64,000 nt of DNA. It comes from Carposina sasakii. Lineage: Eukaryota > Arthropoda > Insecta > Lepidoptera > Carposinidae. Where the stretch lies: contig CP053152.1 of the NCBI GenBank assembly GCA_014607495.2, positions 620,001 to 684,000 of the forward strand, given 5' to 3'. Both the position numbers and the translations under genes were made by a program. Of the stretch, positions 20,913-31,970 are shown in pieces (the stretch's first letter is position 1; the number at the start of each line of letters is the position of its first letter). The notes under the pieces were generated by a model that saw nothing but the letters and a program-made list of their open reading frames with translations, was not told the DNA's origin and searched no databases.

Positions 20913-21045
20913 ATAGGCTATACCGTGTCCCACTGCTGGGCAAAGGCCCCCATTTAAGCCCACACTTGTCTTGTTTCCACTATAGTAGCCCAATCTGGCG
21001 GAAACTTGTCCAGATCGTCCCTTTATCTTCGTCCTTCCATTAGTT
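20913..21045 (-). pseudogene. Family N: second RTE-like LINE tail, copy 1
   Basis: The plus strand shows GTGTCCCACTGCTGGGCAAA, GGCCCCCATTTAAGCCCAC and CCAATCTGGCGGAAACTTG. On the minus strand the end encodes an E-A-F-A-Q-Q-W-D-T-like terminus, a variant of the E-A-Y-V-Q-Q-W end of family B. A second copy is at 60855-60990. Confidence 0.65.
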
Positions 21046-21473
21046 TTAGAAATCAAATATTATTTATTCCTTATAGTTTTAGAACATATGTTTTTTTTTC
21101 AATATTAATGCTATAGTTGCCGCTGGTCATATAGCTAAAACATAGGTTCTTACTTCGCCTTATGTAAAAGCATCACAGCAATCTATATTATTATAATACG
21201 GGTTTTAAAAATAAGGAATTTTACCATTTTTAACACTCACTTGATAAGAATAATGCTATTGAGTAAGATTTTTTTTTTATAAAAGATTTATAATAAGTAA
21301 TACTTTAGTCCTTGTTTAAATTTATGCAACCACTGTGCGGACCTTAGATAGCTACCGATTTTTTTATAAAAAGGAAAATCCACATTTACAATTTACAGCA
21401 AATTCTCTTATGGTTGACACTTCTTCGATTTATGTGAGTTCCTTATTTTATAAATGAGGTAGGTAAGTATGAA
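21046..21473. other. No gene seen
   Basis: AT-rich DNA. Confidence 0.4.
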
Positions 21474-21642
21474 CGCCTCCCGTGTTGACAACATAGTCCA
21501 AAATACAAACTGCGGTCACCAACCCGCCTGCCCAGCGTGGTGACTATGGGCAAACACCCCCCATGGCAGTCTTGTGGCGTGGCCCGGGGGAGGCCTACGT
21601 CCAGCAGTGGACTGTAATAGGCTGATGATGATGATGATGATG
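21474..21642 (+). repeat. Family C repeat (RTE-like tail), copy 1
   Basis: In the sense direction it runs through GTGTTGACAACATAGTCC, GTCACCAACCCGCCTGCCC, GGGGGAGGCCTACGTCCAGC and AGTGGACTGTAATAGG, ending in a (GAT)n tail at 21621-21642. The last codons read G-E-A-Y-V-Q-Q-W-T, so the family shares its 3' end with an RTE-like LINE. There are eight copies in the window. Confidence 0.8.
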
Positions 21643-21654
21643 AAGTATGAACCA

Positions 21655-21866
21655 AGGAGGTTCCACAACGTAGCAGCCGCCCACGATGAGGGGGCGTTGT
21701 ACCCCGAAGCCGGGCAGGTTGTTGTATAGACTGTAGCCTTCCTTGGAGGTCTAACACTGAAAGAATTTTTCAAACGCCTTCCTGAGATTAGCGCGTTCAA
21801 ACAAACAAACAAACAAACAAACAAACAAACTCTTCAGCTTTATAATATTATTAGTATAGATAAGTA
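21655..21866 (+). repeat. Family L repeat with (CAAA)n, copy 1
   Basis: It contains AGCAGCCGCCCACGATGAGG, GCCGGGCAGGTTGTTGTATA, TGAGATTAGCGCGTTC, then about eight CAAA units (21797-21829) and CTCTTCAGCTTTATAATATT with a TTAGTATAGAT end. An inverted copy is at 42414-42630. This is a widespread lepidopteran element with a fixed 3' end. Confidence 0.75.
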
Positions 21867-22342
21867 AGAACTTTTTCGATGGCAATAAATTTTTATAATT
21901 GACTCAAATCTACCAACCTTTGTACGTTATTTTTGTCATTATATTATCTATGTATTTTCTGTATACAACAAAGAATAGGTATATAAATATATTTAACAGG
22001 ATGAAGCTAGCAAATTACAGATATAAAAAGATATAATCGCCAAAATTCTTCGTCAAGACTGTGCAGATGTCGCGTCACATGTTGACAAGAACAATAAGCC
22101 TGTTGCGTGGAACACTTTAAATAATATACCAATCATTTTTAATCGTCCTTAATATAATTAAAATAGTACGTATACGTGTCCATCAACTGAGTATATTTTA
22201 ACGGGTTAAATCATTTTATAAAACTACGAAATTAAAATGCGTGAAAGTGTTAACTGAAACTTGTTATTATACATGAAATATATTTGTAAACATGTTTGTT
22301 ATTGAAATTAGACTGTGCACCTACCTATTCGCTTACAATATC
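21867..22342. other. No gene seen
   Basis: AT-rich DNA. Confidence 0.4.
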
Positions 22343-22445
22343 ATCATCATCTTTTCAGCTACGAAATGTCTACTGCTGAACATAGGCACCTTCCACTGCG
22401 ACCGGCCGTCATGGCATCCAGCAGAAACCTTTCTCACTGCTTCTA
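22343..22445 (-). pseudogene. LINE tail fragment, RTE-like
   Basis: The plus strand reads ATCATCATCATCTTTTCAGC, then TGTCTACTGCTGAACATAGG and CACTGCGACCGGCCGTCATG. This is the same type of 3' end (microsatellite plus inverse of the Q-Q-W terminus) as families B, C and N, but a distinct, decayed lineage. Confidence 0.5.
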
Positions 22446-23380
22446 TACTTTTCACAACAGACACTTAAGTATACAAAACATCCATGACTAAGAAGTAAAA
22501 GTCAATATTCAAGATATCGAAATTAGCTTGCACACCTGCCGGAAATCTTACCAAGCGCCTATAGCACGGTAGGAAGGGTCACTCTTGTTCAAAGTAGGTA
22601 AACCTCTAGACTACACTACCTATGTAATGTAGCACATAGACTATTAGATTTGAATACATTACCTAGAGCTTCTGACTGCAAAATACACAAAATATAAAAC
22701 CAAAATAATCCATTTAGCTGTTATAATACATTTTTAAATCATCAACCGATAAATAGATAGAGCATTAATTATTATTTTTTGGCTTGGCAACCAATCCGGT
22801 TTTGGAATTGGCTTTTAAAGCAACATTATTATTAAATTTATTTATTAGGTATATCTATACTGCTACCAAAGTATCACGGACATTGTAGATTATGGTTAGG
22901 TTAGGTTAGGATTATATAATTATCAACTGTAACAATTGCCTAACTACCTACTTTAATAGTAGATAATGCCTGTCAAGCAAGGATTCTCTTTTGCTGTTGA
23001 GTAAATGTTAACGGTGAAATTTTGAAGACCTTCAAATAAAAGTCAAAAGTTTATAGTACCTACCTTGGTACTAGTTAAAACAAAGAAATAAATTTGTTCT
23101 TGTGTAGGTAAGTTCTACGTAGAAATTAAAAGTTTAAAGAAATATCAATTGCAATCCTAAAATCCTTTTGTATGCCTAACAATAAATTCTTCTTTTTCTT
23201 ATCTATCTCCAATAAGTAGAAATTTATTCCAACTAACAAAATTGGGATAGGCAAGCAAAACAAAAATAAAGGAAATTCATCTGTTCACCATTAGGTTGAA
23301 GTTAGATACAACAGAAAATGGCTAGATTCCAACCCAGGTAACACTTTAAATAATGGCCTAAAAAAACCGGTCAAATGAGT
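22446..23380. other. No gene seen
   Basis: AT-rich DNA. It contains (TTAGG)3 at about 22894-22909, the insect telomere unit, but far too short to call. Confidence 0.4.
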
Positions 23381-23570
23381 GGCGAACAAAGTATCTCACG
23401 TTCGTCTACTGCGCCGATGCGTGACTGATTTAATGACACAAACCGGCAATTAACAAATCCAAGATGGCCGCCTGCGCCCGCGCAGCCAATGTCAATAATG
23501 CCGTAAATCATGCGCCATATTTATTTCGACTAACAAATGTTATATTATTAATCTTGGTCACCGTTTGAAC
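23381..23570 (+). other. GC-richer block c, candidate alternative first exon
   Basis: This single-copy block contains CGTTCGTCTACTGCGCCG, a YY1/PHO-type AAGATGGCCGCC at 23461-23472 and CGCCCGCGCAGCC. It ends at GAAC|GTAAGT with the donor GT at 23571-23572. It shows no long ATG frame. It may be a second transcription start of the same plus-strand gene as blocks a, b and d. This is inference. Confidence 0.35.
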
Positions 23571-24021
23571 GTAAGTCATCGAAGCTTTAAAAATTTTCTG
23601 ATTAATATGCATTTTTCATGTTTATAATTATTGTACATTTAATAAAAATCGAATCACAATAAAATTTTCTATAGATAAAAACTAGGGAGGAAATATATAG
23701 GTAGCCAGAATTAATTATATTAACTTTAATTATGTATCTTTAAAGTTATAAAATAATGTTGACTGGTTGTCATGAAAATAGGTCCACAAATTTATAAACT
23801 TTTTTGGTCAAAGGTGAGGATTTATGAAATAATAAAGGTAACTATTTACCTAATAAATAATTTATAAATCTTTCTATCACATTGATACATGTTACATTAT
23901 GTAACATACCGATGTAGCTAGATAGGTTATGAAAAAACAACTTCATGGACTACTAACTAGAATCCAGTTGTAACTTAACCATATTAATAAGATGTTTTTA
24001 ACCATTGTCTAACAAACACCT
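23571..24021. other. No gene seen
   Basis: AT-rich DNA; likely intronic if block c is an exon. Confidence 0.4.
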
Positions 24022-24320
24022 AATATACATATACCTAATCACGCCTTTTTCCCTTACGGGGTAGGCAGAGCACCAAGGGCCGATGAACCACATGGTGCCA
24101 CTTCTGACCAATTTTGAGGGTATAGTTGAGATGTACAAGTTCGGTTAGTAGTGACAGGTGGTCAACCCATCGCCTACAAAACAACAAGACCCTCTTGTCC
24201 CTCTACTGACTTGTACAGTATGCCCGGGAAGAGAAGCAGCTATAGTATTATACGTTTTTTTTTCACTCCCAGAGCAGCATAGAAGAATTTTTTCACTCCA
24301 AGAGCAGCATAGAAGAATTG
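24022..24320 (-). mobile_element. Family A short retroelement, copy 4, with 5' duplication
   Basis: The minus-strand copy extends to the family's 5' end. That end, seen on the plus strand as TTTTTCACTCCAAGAGCAGC plus atagaagaatt, is present twice in tandem at 24268-24320. The plus-strand frame at 24158-24394 is only the antisense of this repeat. Confidence 0.8.
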
Positions 24321-24570
24321 TTGAACGATTGACGAAATTTCATAATCGTCATTATAATATTTTAGTAGACGTGGATGGCTATCATAACATTTAAATTAAG
24401 CATCTAGTAATGAAGAATATTATATTGGAATTGGCAGCAAAATTCATACTAAATCACGATGACATATCGCCCAATATAATATAACATGAACAACGAAAAT
24501 ATATAAATTCCTCACATTTATCACAGTGGAGGACCATAAACAGCTCCACTTTTTGTCAATGGCTTGACAT

Positions 24571-24816
24571 TTGGGTAGAAATAGCGTGTTATCTAATGCG
24601 GCTGTCGAACATCTCTTTTTGTCCAGCCCACGGTGCCCACTGCGTCCGTCAGACGCCCATTTACATAAATACAACATTAAACTTGAGTTAATTGACACAT
24701 TTGACGATTTATACGATGTGTTACAAAGAGGTGAAATCATTGGAATTTTTAGTACCTCCGATGTCGTTGGTTTAGAACTGGTTCCTTGTAATAAATTCGT
24801 CCAGTCAGATCTGTGA
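24571..24816 (+). other. Anonymous open frame, 81 codons
   Basis: The frame opens at an ATG-like start and reads HKYNIKLELIDTFDDLYDVL in its middle. Composition is not markedly different from the flanks, and no splice sites or known motifs are evident. It may be a fragment of an old element. I do not call it a gene. Confidence 0.25.
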
Positions 24817-25177
24817 TTGGGGGTTGAGTTTGATTTTCCAGGGTTTTATGGGTTTTTGTGGACATCAAATTTATAGACTGCATATGATTACCAATTTCTT
24901 CGCTTATAACTACATAATTATGTAAGGTAACAAATCAACTGTTGTCAATTCTAAAATCTATGTTAACGACACATTATTTAAATCTCACTTGTGTCATAAG
25001 ATATCGTCTACGGTGTGATATGTATTATCCTTGTATTCAACTCGGGTTTAGCTTCAACTTTTGTCATAAGTTCACATAGTTTACCCCGTATTTCTTGGAC
25101 TTTTTTCCCTTATTGTTTTTCAAATTCATTCTATGCTTTTTGTAAGTAGGTATGACGTACTCTTATAAATATGTTTT

Positions 25178-25245
25178 AAGAAATGAAAGGAGGACTCGAT
25201 CCCACGCATTCCGTGCAGAGCTCTCACCAACTGAGCTACCGGGCA
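25178..25245 (-). mobile_element. tRNA-like short SINE, family t, copy 3
   Basis: In reverse orientation it shows GCCCGGTAGCTCAGTTGGTG as the head (A box) and GGGATCGAGTCC as the decayed B box. The adjoining tail is GTTTTAAGAAATG-like on the plus strand. The T arm has a substitution in the conserved TTCGA, so it is not a canonical tRNA. Confidence 0.65.
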
Positions 25246-25734
25246 AATTACTCGGATAACGAATTTGTCCATCTCTTTTGTACTTTGTCAATTCGCCATA
25301 CACATGCATGCAATGCTCAAATGGTTCTTATTTTAAATTTAAAATAATCATTCCAAATTTTTCAGAATTAAGTCAGTAGAATCTCGCCATGGTGAGAAGA
25401 AACCCTAAGAAATAAATGTTTTCAGCTTCTGTCTCACTGAACTAGAAGTAAAACATTACTTAGGTAACTATGTTATATGAATTGATTTTAATAGGTACCT
25501 GTATAAATTATTATATTTATTTATATTCAGCTGATTGAAATATCTGCTCAAAATATAGGTATTTCAAAATTTTATTGGTAAAATTACATTTTACTTTGAT
25601 CTATCAACTGTTGCAAAAGTAGAAATTAGATCAAATAAGAACAATGCGTTACACAAACAAACAATACTGTTTGCTCAAAATTGGTACAATAAAAAACTAA
25701 AGGAAAAAGGAAAACGTCGTCAATGTGGTAACAC
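25246..25734. other. No gene seen
   Basis: AT-rich DNA. Confidence 0.4.
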
Positions 25735-26221
25735 CGGCCGCGCGCCATTATTGGCGCGAAAAGAAAAACATGGTTGCCAATTTGTAGCTGCGTTTATCAA
25801 AATCATCCCGCATTCAAATTTATGCTTTAATATCTGATTTCAAGAGGATGAATCGGCCGGTTTGATTGGAACGCATATTTTTGTATTACAACTTTGATCT
25901 CGAGTGATCGTAAATTCGTTTAGTGTTTATTGAATCCGATCATCTGTGGCAAATAACTGTTTGTTTTCTATCATTCGTTGGCCAAATGTTGTTCGATGTT
26001 GCTAGTGTACGATGTTTTGACAGTTTCACTCGTGCTGCCGGGGCAATAACGCTGTCTTCGCCTCCCGTTCGTGTGAAGTGGCCAGAGTAGGCCATCACGT
26101 ACACGTTATGTTAGTCGGCTATCAAATCTTCAATAGTCATTAATTCGTTCAATGTTTCCGTAATTAGTCTTGCTAATTTGCTTGATTGATCACGATAAAA
26201 CTGTTACGACCGGTCGCTCAA
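25735..26221 (+). other. GC-richer block d, candidate alternative first exon and promoter
   Basis: The block opens with the palindrome CGCGCCATTATTGGCGCG (25741-25758) overlapping an E2F-type site (TTGGCGCGAAAA). It continues as single-copy sequence with raised CpG (CGGGGCAATAACGCTGTC; TCGCCTCCCGTTCGTGTG) and ends at CTCAA|GTAAGT, donor GT at 26222-26223. No ATG frame of note is present. The layout of promoter motif, leader-like sequence and donor fits a 5' exon. Confidence 0.4.
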
Positions 26222-28259
26222 GTAAGTATTTACCATATTTAGCTTTGCAATCATTGGATGATGAAATCGGCATAAATCTTGGAAGACACGTTCTTTATTA
26301 AAACTGGAAAAGAACAGTATTTGGAGGGAAATTTTAATTTTTCCGGCCCTCATCCGCTCAACGGACGAGGCGTATTCTCGACTCGCGGGACTAAATCAAT
26401 ATGATATGACAGTTACGGTCAATTTATGGCTCTCGGTTAATTACAAACGAGTGTGGCGTCCCGGGGGAGCGTGCGGGGGGTGGGGAGATGGGGGCAAGTC
26501 TAATGACTTGTAAAGATGCTGTTGTGAACGCGTGTACCTCCTCTTTATGTGTAGGATGTTGAATGTTAGGGGCAATTCGATCAGAAACCCGTTACGTTGG
26601 ATCGAAGGAATAGGAATGTAGAGATTATGATGAGGCCTATATTGGTAGGTATAATATTTTTGAGAAATTCTCGAAAGTCCCTGACAATGTTTCTAAATGC
26701 CGATGACAAAATTTTCTAAATCAAAACAATGCTCTATATCACCATAACAACATAATAAATACACGCCAACGAAATTGATTTTCCTCCTGCGCTAAAATAG
26801 AGAATATTCTGTATAGGTACAATTAATATTTATCCGTCGACCTATTTGTTCAGTTCGTGAATGTTTCTGTCATGTGTCAGTCAATCAACGAATCAATCAG
26901 ATTCGACCCCGAGAGAATATTGTCTAACGCAACAAGCCCGAACGTTGCTGAAAGCGGCGCTACTGGTCATACATTCAATATTTTTTTCATAACAATATTC
27001 GTAATGTTAGTTATAGTTACCAGTTTAAATAAATTTGTCGTTAAGTATGTAGAACCTAATACCTTTTTGTTCTGCAATTTTATTTTCAATTGTATACAAT
27101 TTAATATCAATATAATTTTAGTCAAGTAGGTACCTACAATATGATTATTGCAACGTAACCTATTACAAGTTATAATTTTCATATACTAATATATAAATAC
27201 ATTTCACTGAAGAGAGGAGAGCTTCGGCGTCATTCCAGAAAACGGTTTTTTTTTTGTCATAAAACATAGGTAAAAACCATTTAAAAACCTATAAAATTGA
27301 ATTTCTCGCTGAGCTGTCATTTAATTTGATAATTTGTGTAACTGCCAAACGATTTAGAACATTAAATATTTAAATTATTAAGTTCACATCCACATGAATT
27401 GACACCACTGTGTGTGTAGGTAGGTAGAAAATATTTGGTTTATAAGTCAAATACACAAATTGATTAATGTTTGAAAATAGGTATAAGGACAATATTTTTA
27501 GTTACCAACCTATTTTTTTCTATATTACAAAATAATAAAAAAAATATCAAATAATATCATTGAATAATATCGTGACCTAACGGAAGATGAGCCTTCAATA
27601 CAATACAAGTTATAATATATTTTTTTTTACCTTTCAACGTAAAAACACATTTTAACAGTTAAGTTGGAAACCCTAATTGTATTACAATGTTACTGTCATT
27701 GTATGCTGAGTAGTTTGCTGTTTATTCAACTAATTAAAGCGACAAATTAATAATGCATTTGTATATTAAATAATATTCTCCATCTTTATAAGGCTTTCAG
27801 ACTAATAAGGTTGCAGAATTTATAAGTTGTACATGCCCTTGGAGGTTGGGACAAAAAAATAATAATAATGGTCCTATTGTACAAAACATGCCATGTAATT
27901 ATATCCAATCAGTCCGCTGTCAGCCGGTCTGTCAATCATTTTGATCACTGATCAGTTTGATCGGACATTTAGATCGGTAAGGATGACTCGATTATTGTTG
28001 ATAATTAAATGTTTTCTTTGGAAATGGTTAGCTTTTGTTTTTGTAATAACGAAGTCATTAAAAAAATATACAGGCAGGTATATTTATAGATCGTAAATAT
28101 AATTTAATAAAATAAACTAAGAATAAACGATAACATTAGTAGTTGATTCGAAAAAAATTGTTTCATGTACTTAATTCAAATCGTCGCTCTGATTCTTTAA
28201 CTTGCAATATCGAGTCGGCAATTGGTCGGCTATCGTCAAAAATAAATATAAAGAATCTA
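26222..28259. other. Putative intron; no gene seen
   Basis: A small GC patch at 26340-26400 (CATCCGCTCAACGGACG) and a G-rich stretch at 26460-26490 occur. The frame at 26857-27129 has no motif. Confidence 0.4.
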
Positions 28260-28410
28260 TGGGGTAAGCACGAACCTCTCCATAGTCCGTAACGCTCATA
28301 GAAATAGATACCAAATCCCTGGTAACGCTATCGTCCAACTGTCAAATCACATAGATTTTGCTAGCGAGTCGCTAGCGTTACGCCGCGTAAAAAGGGTCGT
28401 GCTTACCCCA
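28260..28410. mobile_element. Family H MITE, copy 1
   Basis: The terminal inverted repeats are TGGGGTAAGCACGAAC and its inverse GTCGTGCTTACCCCA, the latter with one change. Flanks are CTA and CTG, an imperfect 3-bp target duplication. The interior contains TTGCTAGCGAGTCGCTAGCG, itself a palindrome. Compared with copies 2 and 3 this copy has an extra segment of about 30 bp (ATACCAAATCCCTGG) that also occurs near 33565. Confidence 0.85.
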
Positions 28411-28930
28411 CTGTACTTATCTAATGCGTAATGAAGTATAATAATATATCGGCGTAGGTACGTAGAGCACAGCCTTTTTACACTTAAAAGGTAAACCTAA
28501 TAGGAATGAATAATATTTTGACAGTGATTATTTCGACATTTGCAACTTCGCATGTTCCGGCATCCACGATCTTTTTTCGGTGTCACATAAAAAGGGTTCA
28601 AAGCTAGGACAATTGATAGGACAATTTCACTTATAACACATGTACTTTTTTTTTTCGTTGCCGCCATACCAGGCATTCTAGCACATCCGCCAATTTATTA
28701 AACAAAAGCTACAAAAAAACTGCTACATTAACATACTAGGGCTTCACATTCTTTCGCCTTGTCTAGAAAAAAATAGCTATTTCTTCGCTATAAATATGTA
28801 AGTGGTATTGTTAGGTTATAATTGCTGTTCGTTGGATACCATATTAGGACTAATGTTCGTTACGCTGAATTTATGTGTAGAGTCGACCAACTATCATAAT
28901 GATTTTATGTAATTAGGTAGGTACTAGGTC
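28411..28930. other. No gene seen
   Basis: AT-rich DNA. Confidence 0.4.
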
Positions 28931-29190
28931 AATATCATCATCATCAGCCTATTGCAGTCCACTGCTGGACGTAGGCCTCCTCCAGGGCACGCCACAAGAC
29001 TGCCATGGGGGGTATTTGCCCATAGTCACCACGCTGGGCAGGCGGGTTGGTGACCGCAGTTTGTATTTTGGACTGTGTTGTCAACACGGGAGGCGGTGCT
29101 GCCCACCTCTCGGAAACCCTTAATCAGCTCGTACGATACCCACGGGCAGACATGGGATAGTACGAATTCTACTCAGCCGGCACCACGCTG
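28931..29190 (-). repeat. Family C repeat (RTE-like tail), copy 2
   Basis: The longest, cleanest copy, in minus orientation. The (ATC)n tail is at 28932-28946. It is followed by CTATTGCAGTCCACTGCTGG, GACCGCAGTTTGTATTTTGG, ACGGGAGGCGGTGCTGCC and CTCGTACGATACCCACGGGC. Confidence 0.85.
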
Positions 29191-29852
29191 CCAAGGTCAA
29201 TTACAACAAAAAAGGTCAATATACTTTTTTTTTTAAAATTTTGATTACGTGTTGTGGAAATCAGTTGCCATTTGATGCTAGTATAACGTGTATGTATAAA
29301 ATATTTAAAATTTAGGAGAAGGTAATGACAAAACTGAATAATAATCGACCAAATTATCAGTAAAAAATTAATGTAGGTACCTAATCGTGTCAAAATATAA
29401 TTTACTTATCAATCTTAATAAAACAAGAGTGCCTAGATTCGAAACATAAATGTACCTAGCCTATGTACTTATATCAATTTAAATAATTTTCACCTAAATA
29501 TGATTTCATTAATTAATGTTAATTTCATTTACGAATGTCATAACTTGTGACCGTTGGTTTCGATCATGTTTCGATGATAATTATTGACATTTCGTCAAAA
29601 CGCCATGCGACCTGACATTTCGTAACTGGTTTCATTTAAATATTGATTTATTGATGCCCACAAAATATTAGGATATAATATTAAATTAGAGGTTTACTAT
29701 TTATTAGTTATTAAAACACACGTCTAGTATTTCTGGGTATCCATATATTATCCATGTATTGGCTAATAATAAAATAAAATAATGATAATAAATCAGAAAT
29801 GAATTACAAGCTAGAGATGACAATCTGCTGGCTGATTACCCACATATCTTGC
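29191..29852. other. No gene seen
   Basis: AT-rich DNA. Confidence 0.4.
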
Positions 29853-30000
29853 AAAGCAGAAGCGATGCAACAGCGAAAATTGCACAACATTCTTCGTTGA
29901 GATGTTAAATTCCTTGCAGAATTCTCTTAGGTATTACAAATTTTAGAAGCAAACAGCGAATTTTGTACAATTTTCGCTATCGCATTGCTTTTGCTTGTTA
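29853..30000. mobile_element. Foldback element, about 148 bp
   Basis: The left arm GCGATGCAACAGCGAAAATT pairs with the right arm AATTTTCGCTATCGCATTGC, with a few mismatches. The total arms are about 35 bp. No other copy was seen in the window. Confidence 0.65.
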
Positions 30001-30782
30001 TGTAATAAGGATGCCGATTTGATAAATTTAAATAGAGTATATTCCAAAAGATGAATGCATGATATACTTTTAGCTATGTTTTAAAATAAATGTCCAGCAG
30101 TATTCTTTTAGAAGAACAAATTAAAAAGATGATAGTTATCAGAAATAATGAGGTAAAAGTAAAATATAACAGGATTGTTAGTGAAATTCATTCAACAACA
30201 TAGTTTTTGTCATTAGAAAATTAATTAATTAATTCATAACATAAAATATTTCAGCATATCAGCGCAACGTTGTGTCCACTAGGTGTACGATATTAATACG
30301 TTGTTATTCAGAGATTAATCGAAGTAAAATTACTTTAATACATATATCCTTGAGAAGATATAACCTTTTAGGCTCCTTTTATTTTATTCTTGTTATTCAA
30401 ATATTAAAATATTATCTATAATTGAGGAAGTAGATATGAAATACCCTGGATACTAAATTAATTCTATTACATTCATCTACATAATAAACCATAATAATTT
30501 AACCCTTGAAAAAGTACTTGATACACAAAGGGTCTGTACCACATCTGATAGGCTGTGACTCAGCACATTCCAGGCGCCTGTACTTGCATAAAGCATACGG
30601 TAATATTCAATACAGGAAAGGTGGAAGCTGCTTTTATTTATTAAATATTTTAGGGTCAGGACAAAATGCTGCTTTATAATCATGACTTGGTTAGTTGCCC
30701 AGGTGATAATTCTAGACCTACTTCTGCGATACTTTTTAAATCCTTGCTTACCAGACAAGCAATGTTCATCCTCATCATATTC
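30001..30782. other. No gene seen
   Basis: The minus-strand frame at 30477-30788 has no recognised domain and overlaps AT-rich DNA; unsupported. Confidence 0.4.
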
Positions 30783-30845
30783 AGCCATTAGAAGTCACTG
30801 ATGAAGATATGCGTCCCCCAATATCCTCCACTCCGACCGATCGAC
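30783..30845 (-). pseudogene. Family B: RTE LINE tail, copy 4 (remnant)
   Basis: Only TTAGAAGTCACTGATGAAGA and ATATCCTCCACTCCGACCG remain, heavily diverged. Confidence 0.55.
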
Positions 30846-31384
30846 TAAGTATGTTTTTGCACGCCAACTTGACGTTATTTTGGTGAATTTGAAGCAGTTG
30901 GCAGGTAAATATACCAGGTCGTCGCCCAACAGTTTCTCACAGCCATCATTCAAACATCCATTTCCCTCAATCTTGAATAAAAGAAAAAAAAATCTCGCAA
31001 AAATCTTGCAAAAAAAAAAACCAAGCTCTCCAGTTCACATAGGAAAGGCACCGTCACTCTCGTCAATAGAGAATGGGCTCATACATCACGGCTATTTTCC
31101 GATCCCTTTCCGTCCAAACAACATCATTTGTTATCACCATTCAATGTTATTTTTTTCAAATTGATGAAAGCGAGTGTTAATAAAATCGCACTTCATCCCT
31201 TTTTGTCGATCATAGTCACTTAGCCGCGCCGCTGGGTGCGGGGTGACTACGGTTTTGGGATAGCTCGGGATACTAACAGTCTCGAATACTAAAATATATA
31301 CAGCGTTGATTTATAATAAACAATCGATGCTTCTATATTAGTGGGTTAAAACGCTATCGTGATTATAAAAAAAAATATTAGTAA
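30846..31384. other. No gene seen
   Basis: A 94-codon plus-strand frame at 30880-31164 is rich in lysine codons from an A-run and shows no known motif. Confidence 0.35.
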
Positions 31385-31575
31385 ACCAGTGGACGCCCGC
31401 GACTCCGTCCGCGTAGACTACAGAAAAAACAAAATGTCGAAATTATCCGGGATAAAAACATTTTCCCGGGATAAAAAGTAGCCTTTATGTTACACCTGTC
31501 ACAATATATTCGTGAAAACTGCATCGAAATCGGTTCAGCCGTTTCTGAAATTAGCGTGCACAAACGCACAGACAA
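31385..31575 (+). repeat. Family D interspersed repeat, copy 3
   Basis: It carries GTGGACGCCCGCGACTCCG, ATAAAAACATTTTCCCGGG and AACTGCATCGAAATCGGTTC, plus a (CAGACAAAC)-like end. Confidence 0.75.
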
Positions 31576-31707
31576 ACCGACAAACAGATAAAAATTTCAA
31601 GGTCATTGTTTTGGGTACTATTGCGTTGATAAAGGTCTCCTATAATATTTTTCTCATATATCTTCCATGTACCTACAGACTGCGACCCGTTCCATTTATA
31701 TCATATG

Positions 31708-31970
31708 TATACAGGATGTAACAAAAGGGGTATGTTAAGCGAAAAGCTATATAAATAGCCCACTAGAAGGAACCTACCCGCAAAATTTCAGACTCGAAAT
31801 CACATGTTTAACATATAGTATGCAGAATTAGTAAACAACTCAGGAATATTCATACAATCTTGAAAAATAAACATGTGATTTCGAGACTCAAATATTGGAA
31901 ATAGGTTCTCTATAGTGGGCTATTTACATAGCTTTTCGCTTAACATACCCTTTCTGTTACACTCTGTATA
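31708..31970. mobile_element. Family E foldback MITE, copy 1
   Basis: The ends are TATACAGGATGTAACA and TGTTACACTCTGTATA. The inverted arms are about 110 bp long (GTTAAGCGAAAAGCTATATA pairs with the right-hand ACATAGCTTTTCGCTTAAC). TA borders both ends. Full relatives lie at 37585-37853 and 53393-53659. Confidence 0.9.

Noticed and set aside
21443..21824. Overlapping minus-strand frames of about 100 codons
   Set aside because: They are antisense to repeat families C and L; serine and isoleucine runs come from the (GAT)n tail.
22894..22909. Interstitial telomere repeat (TTAGG)3
   Set aside because: Only about three units, expected by chance in AT-rich taggtagg-type moth DNA.
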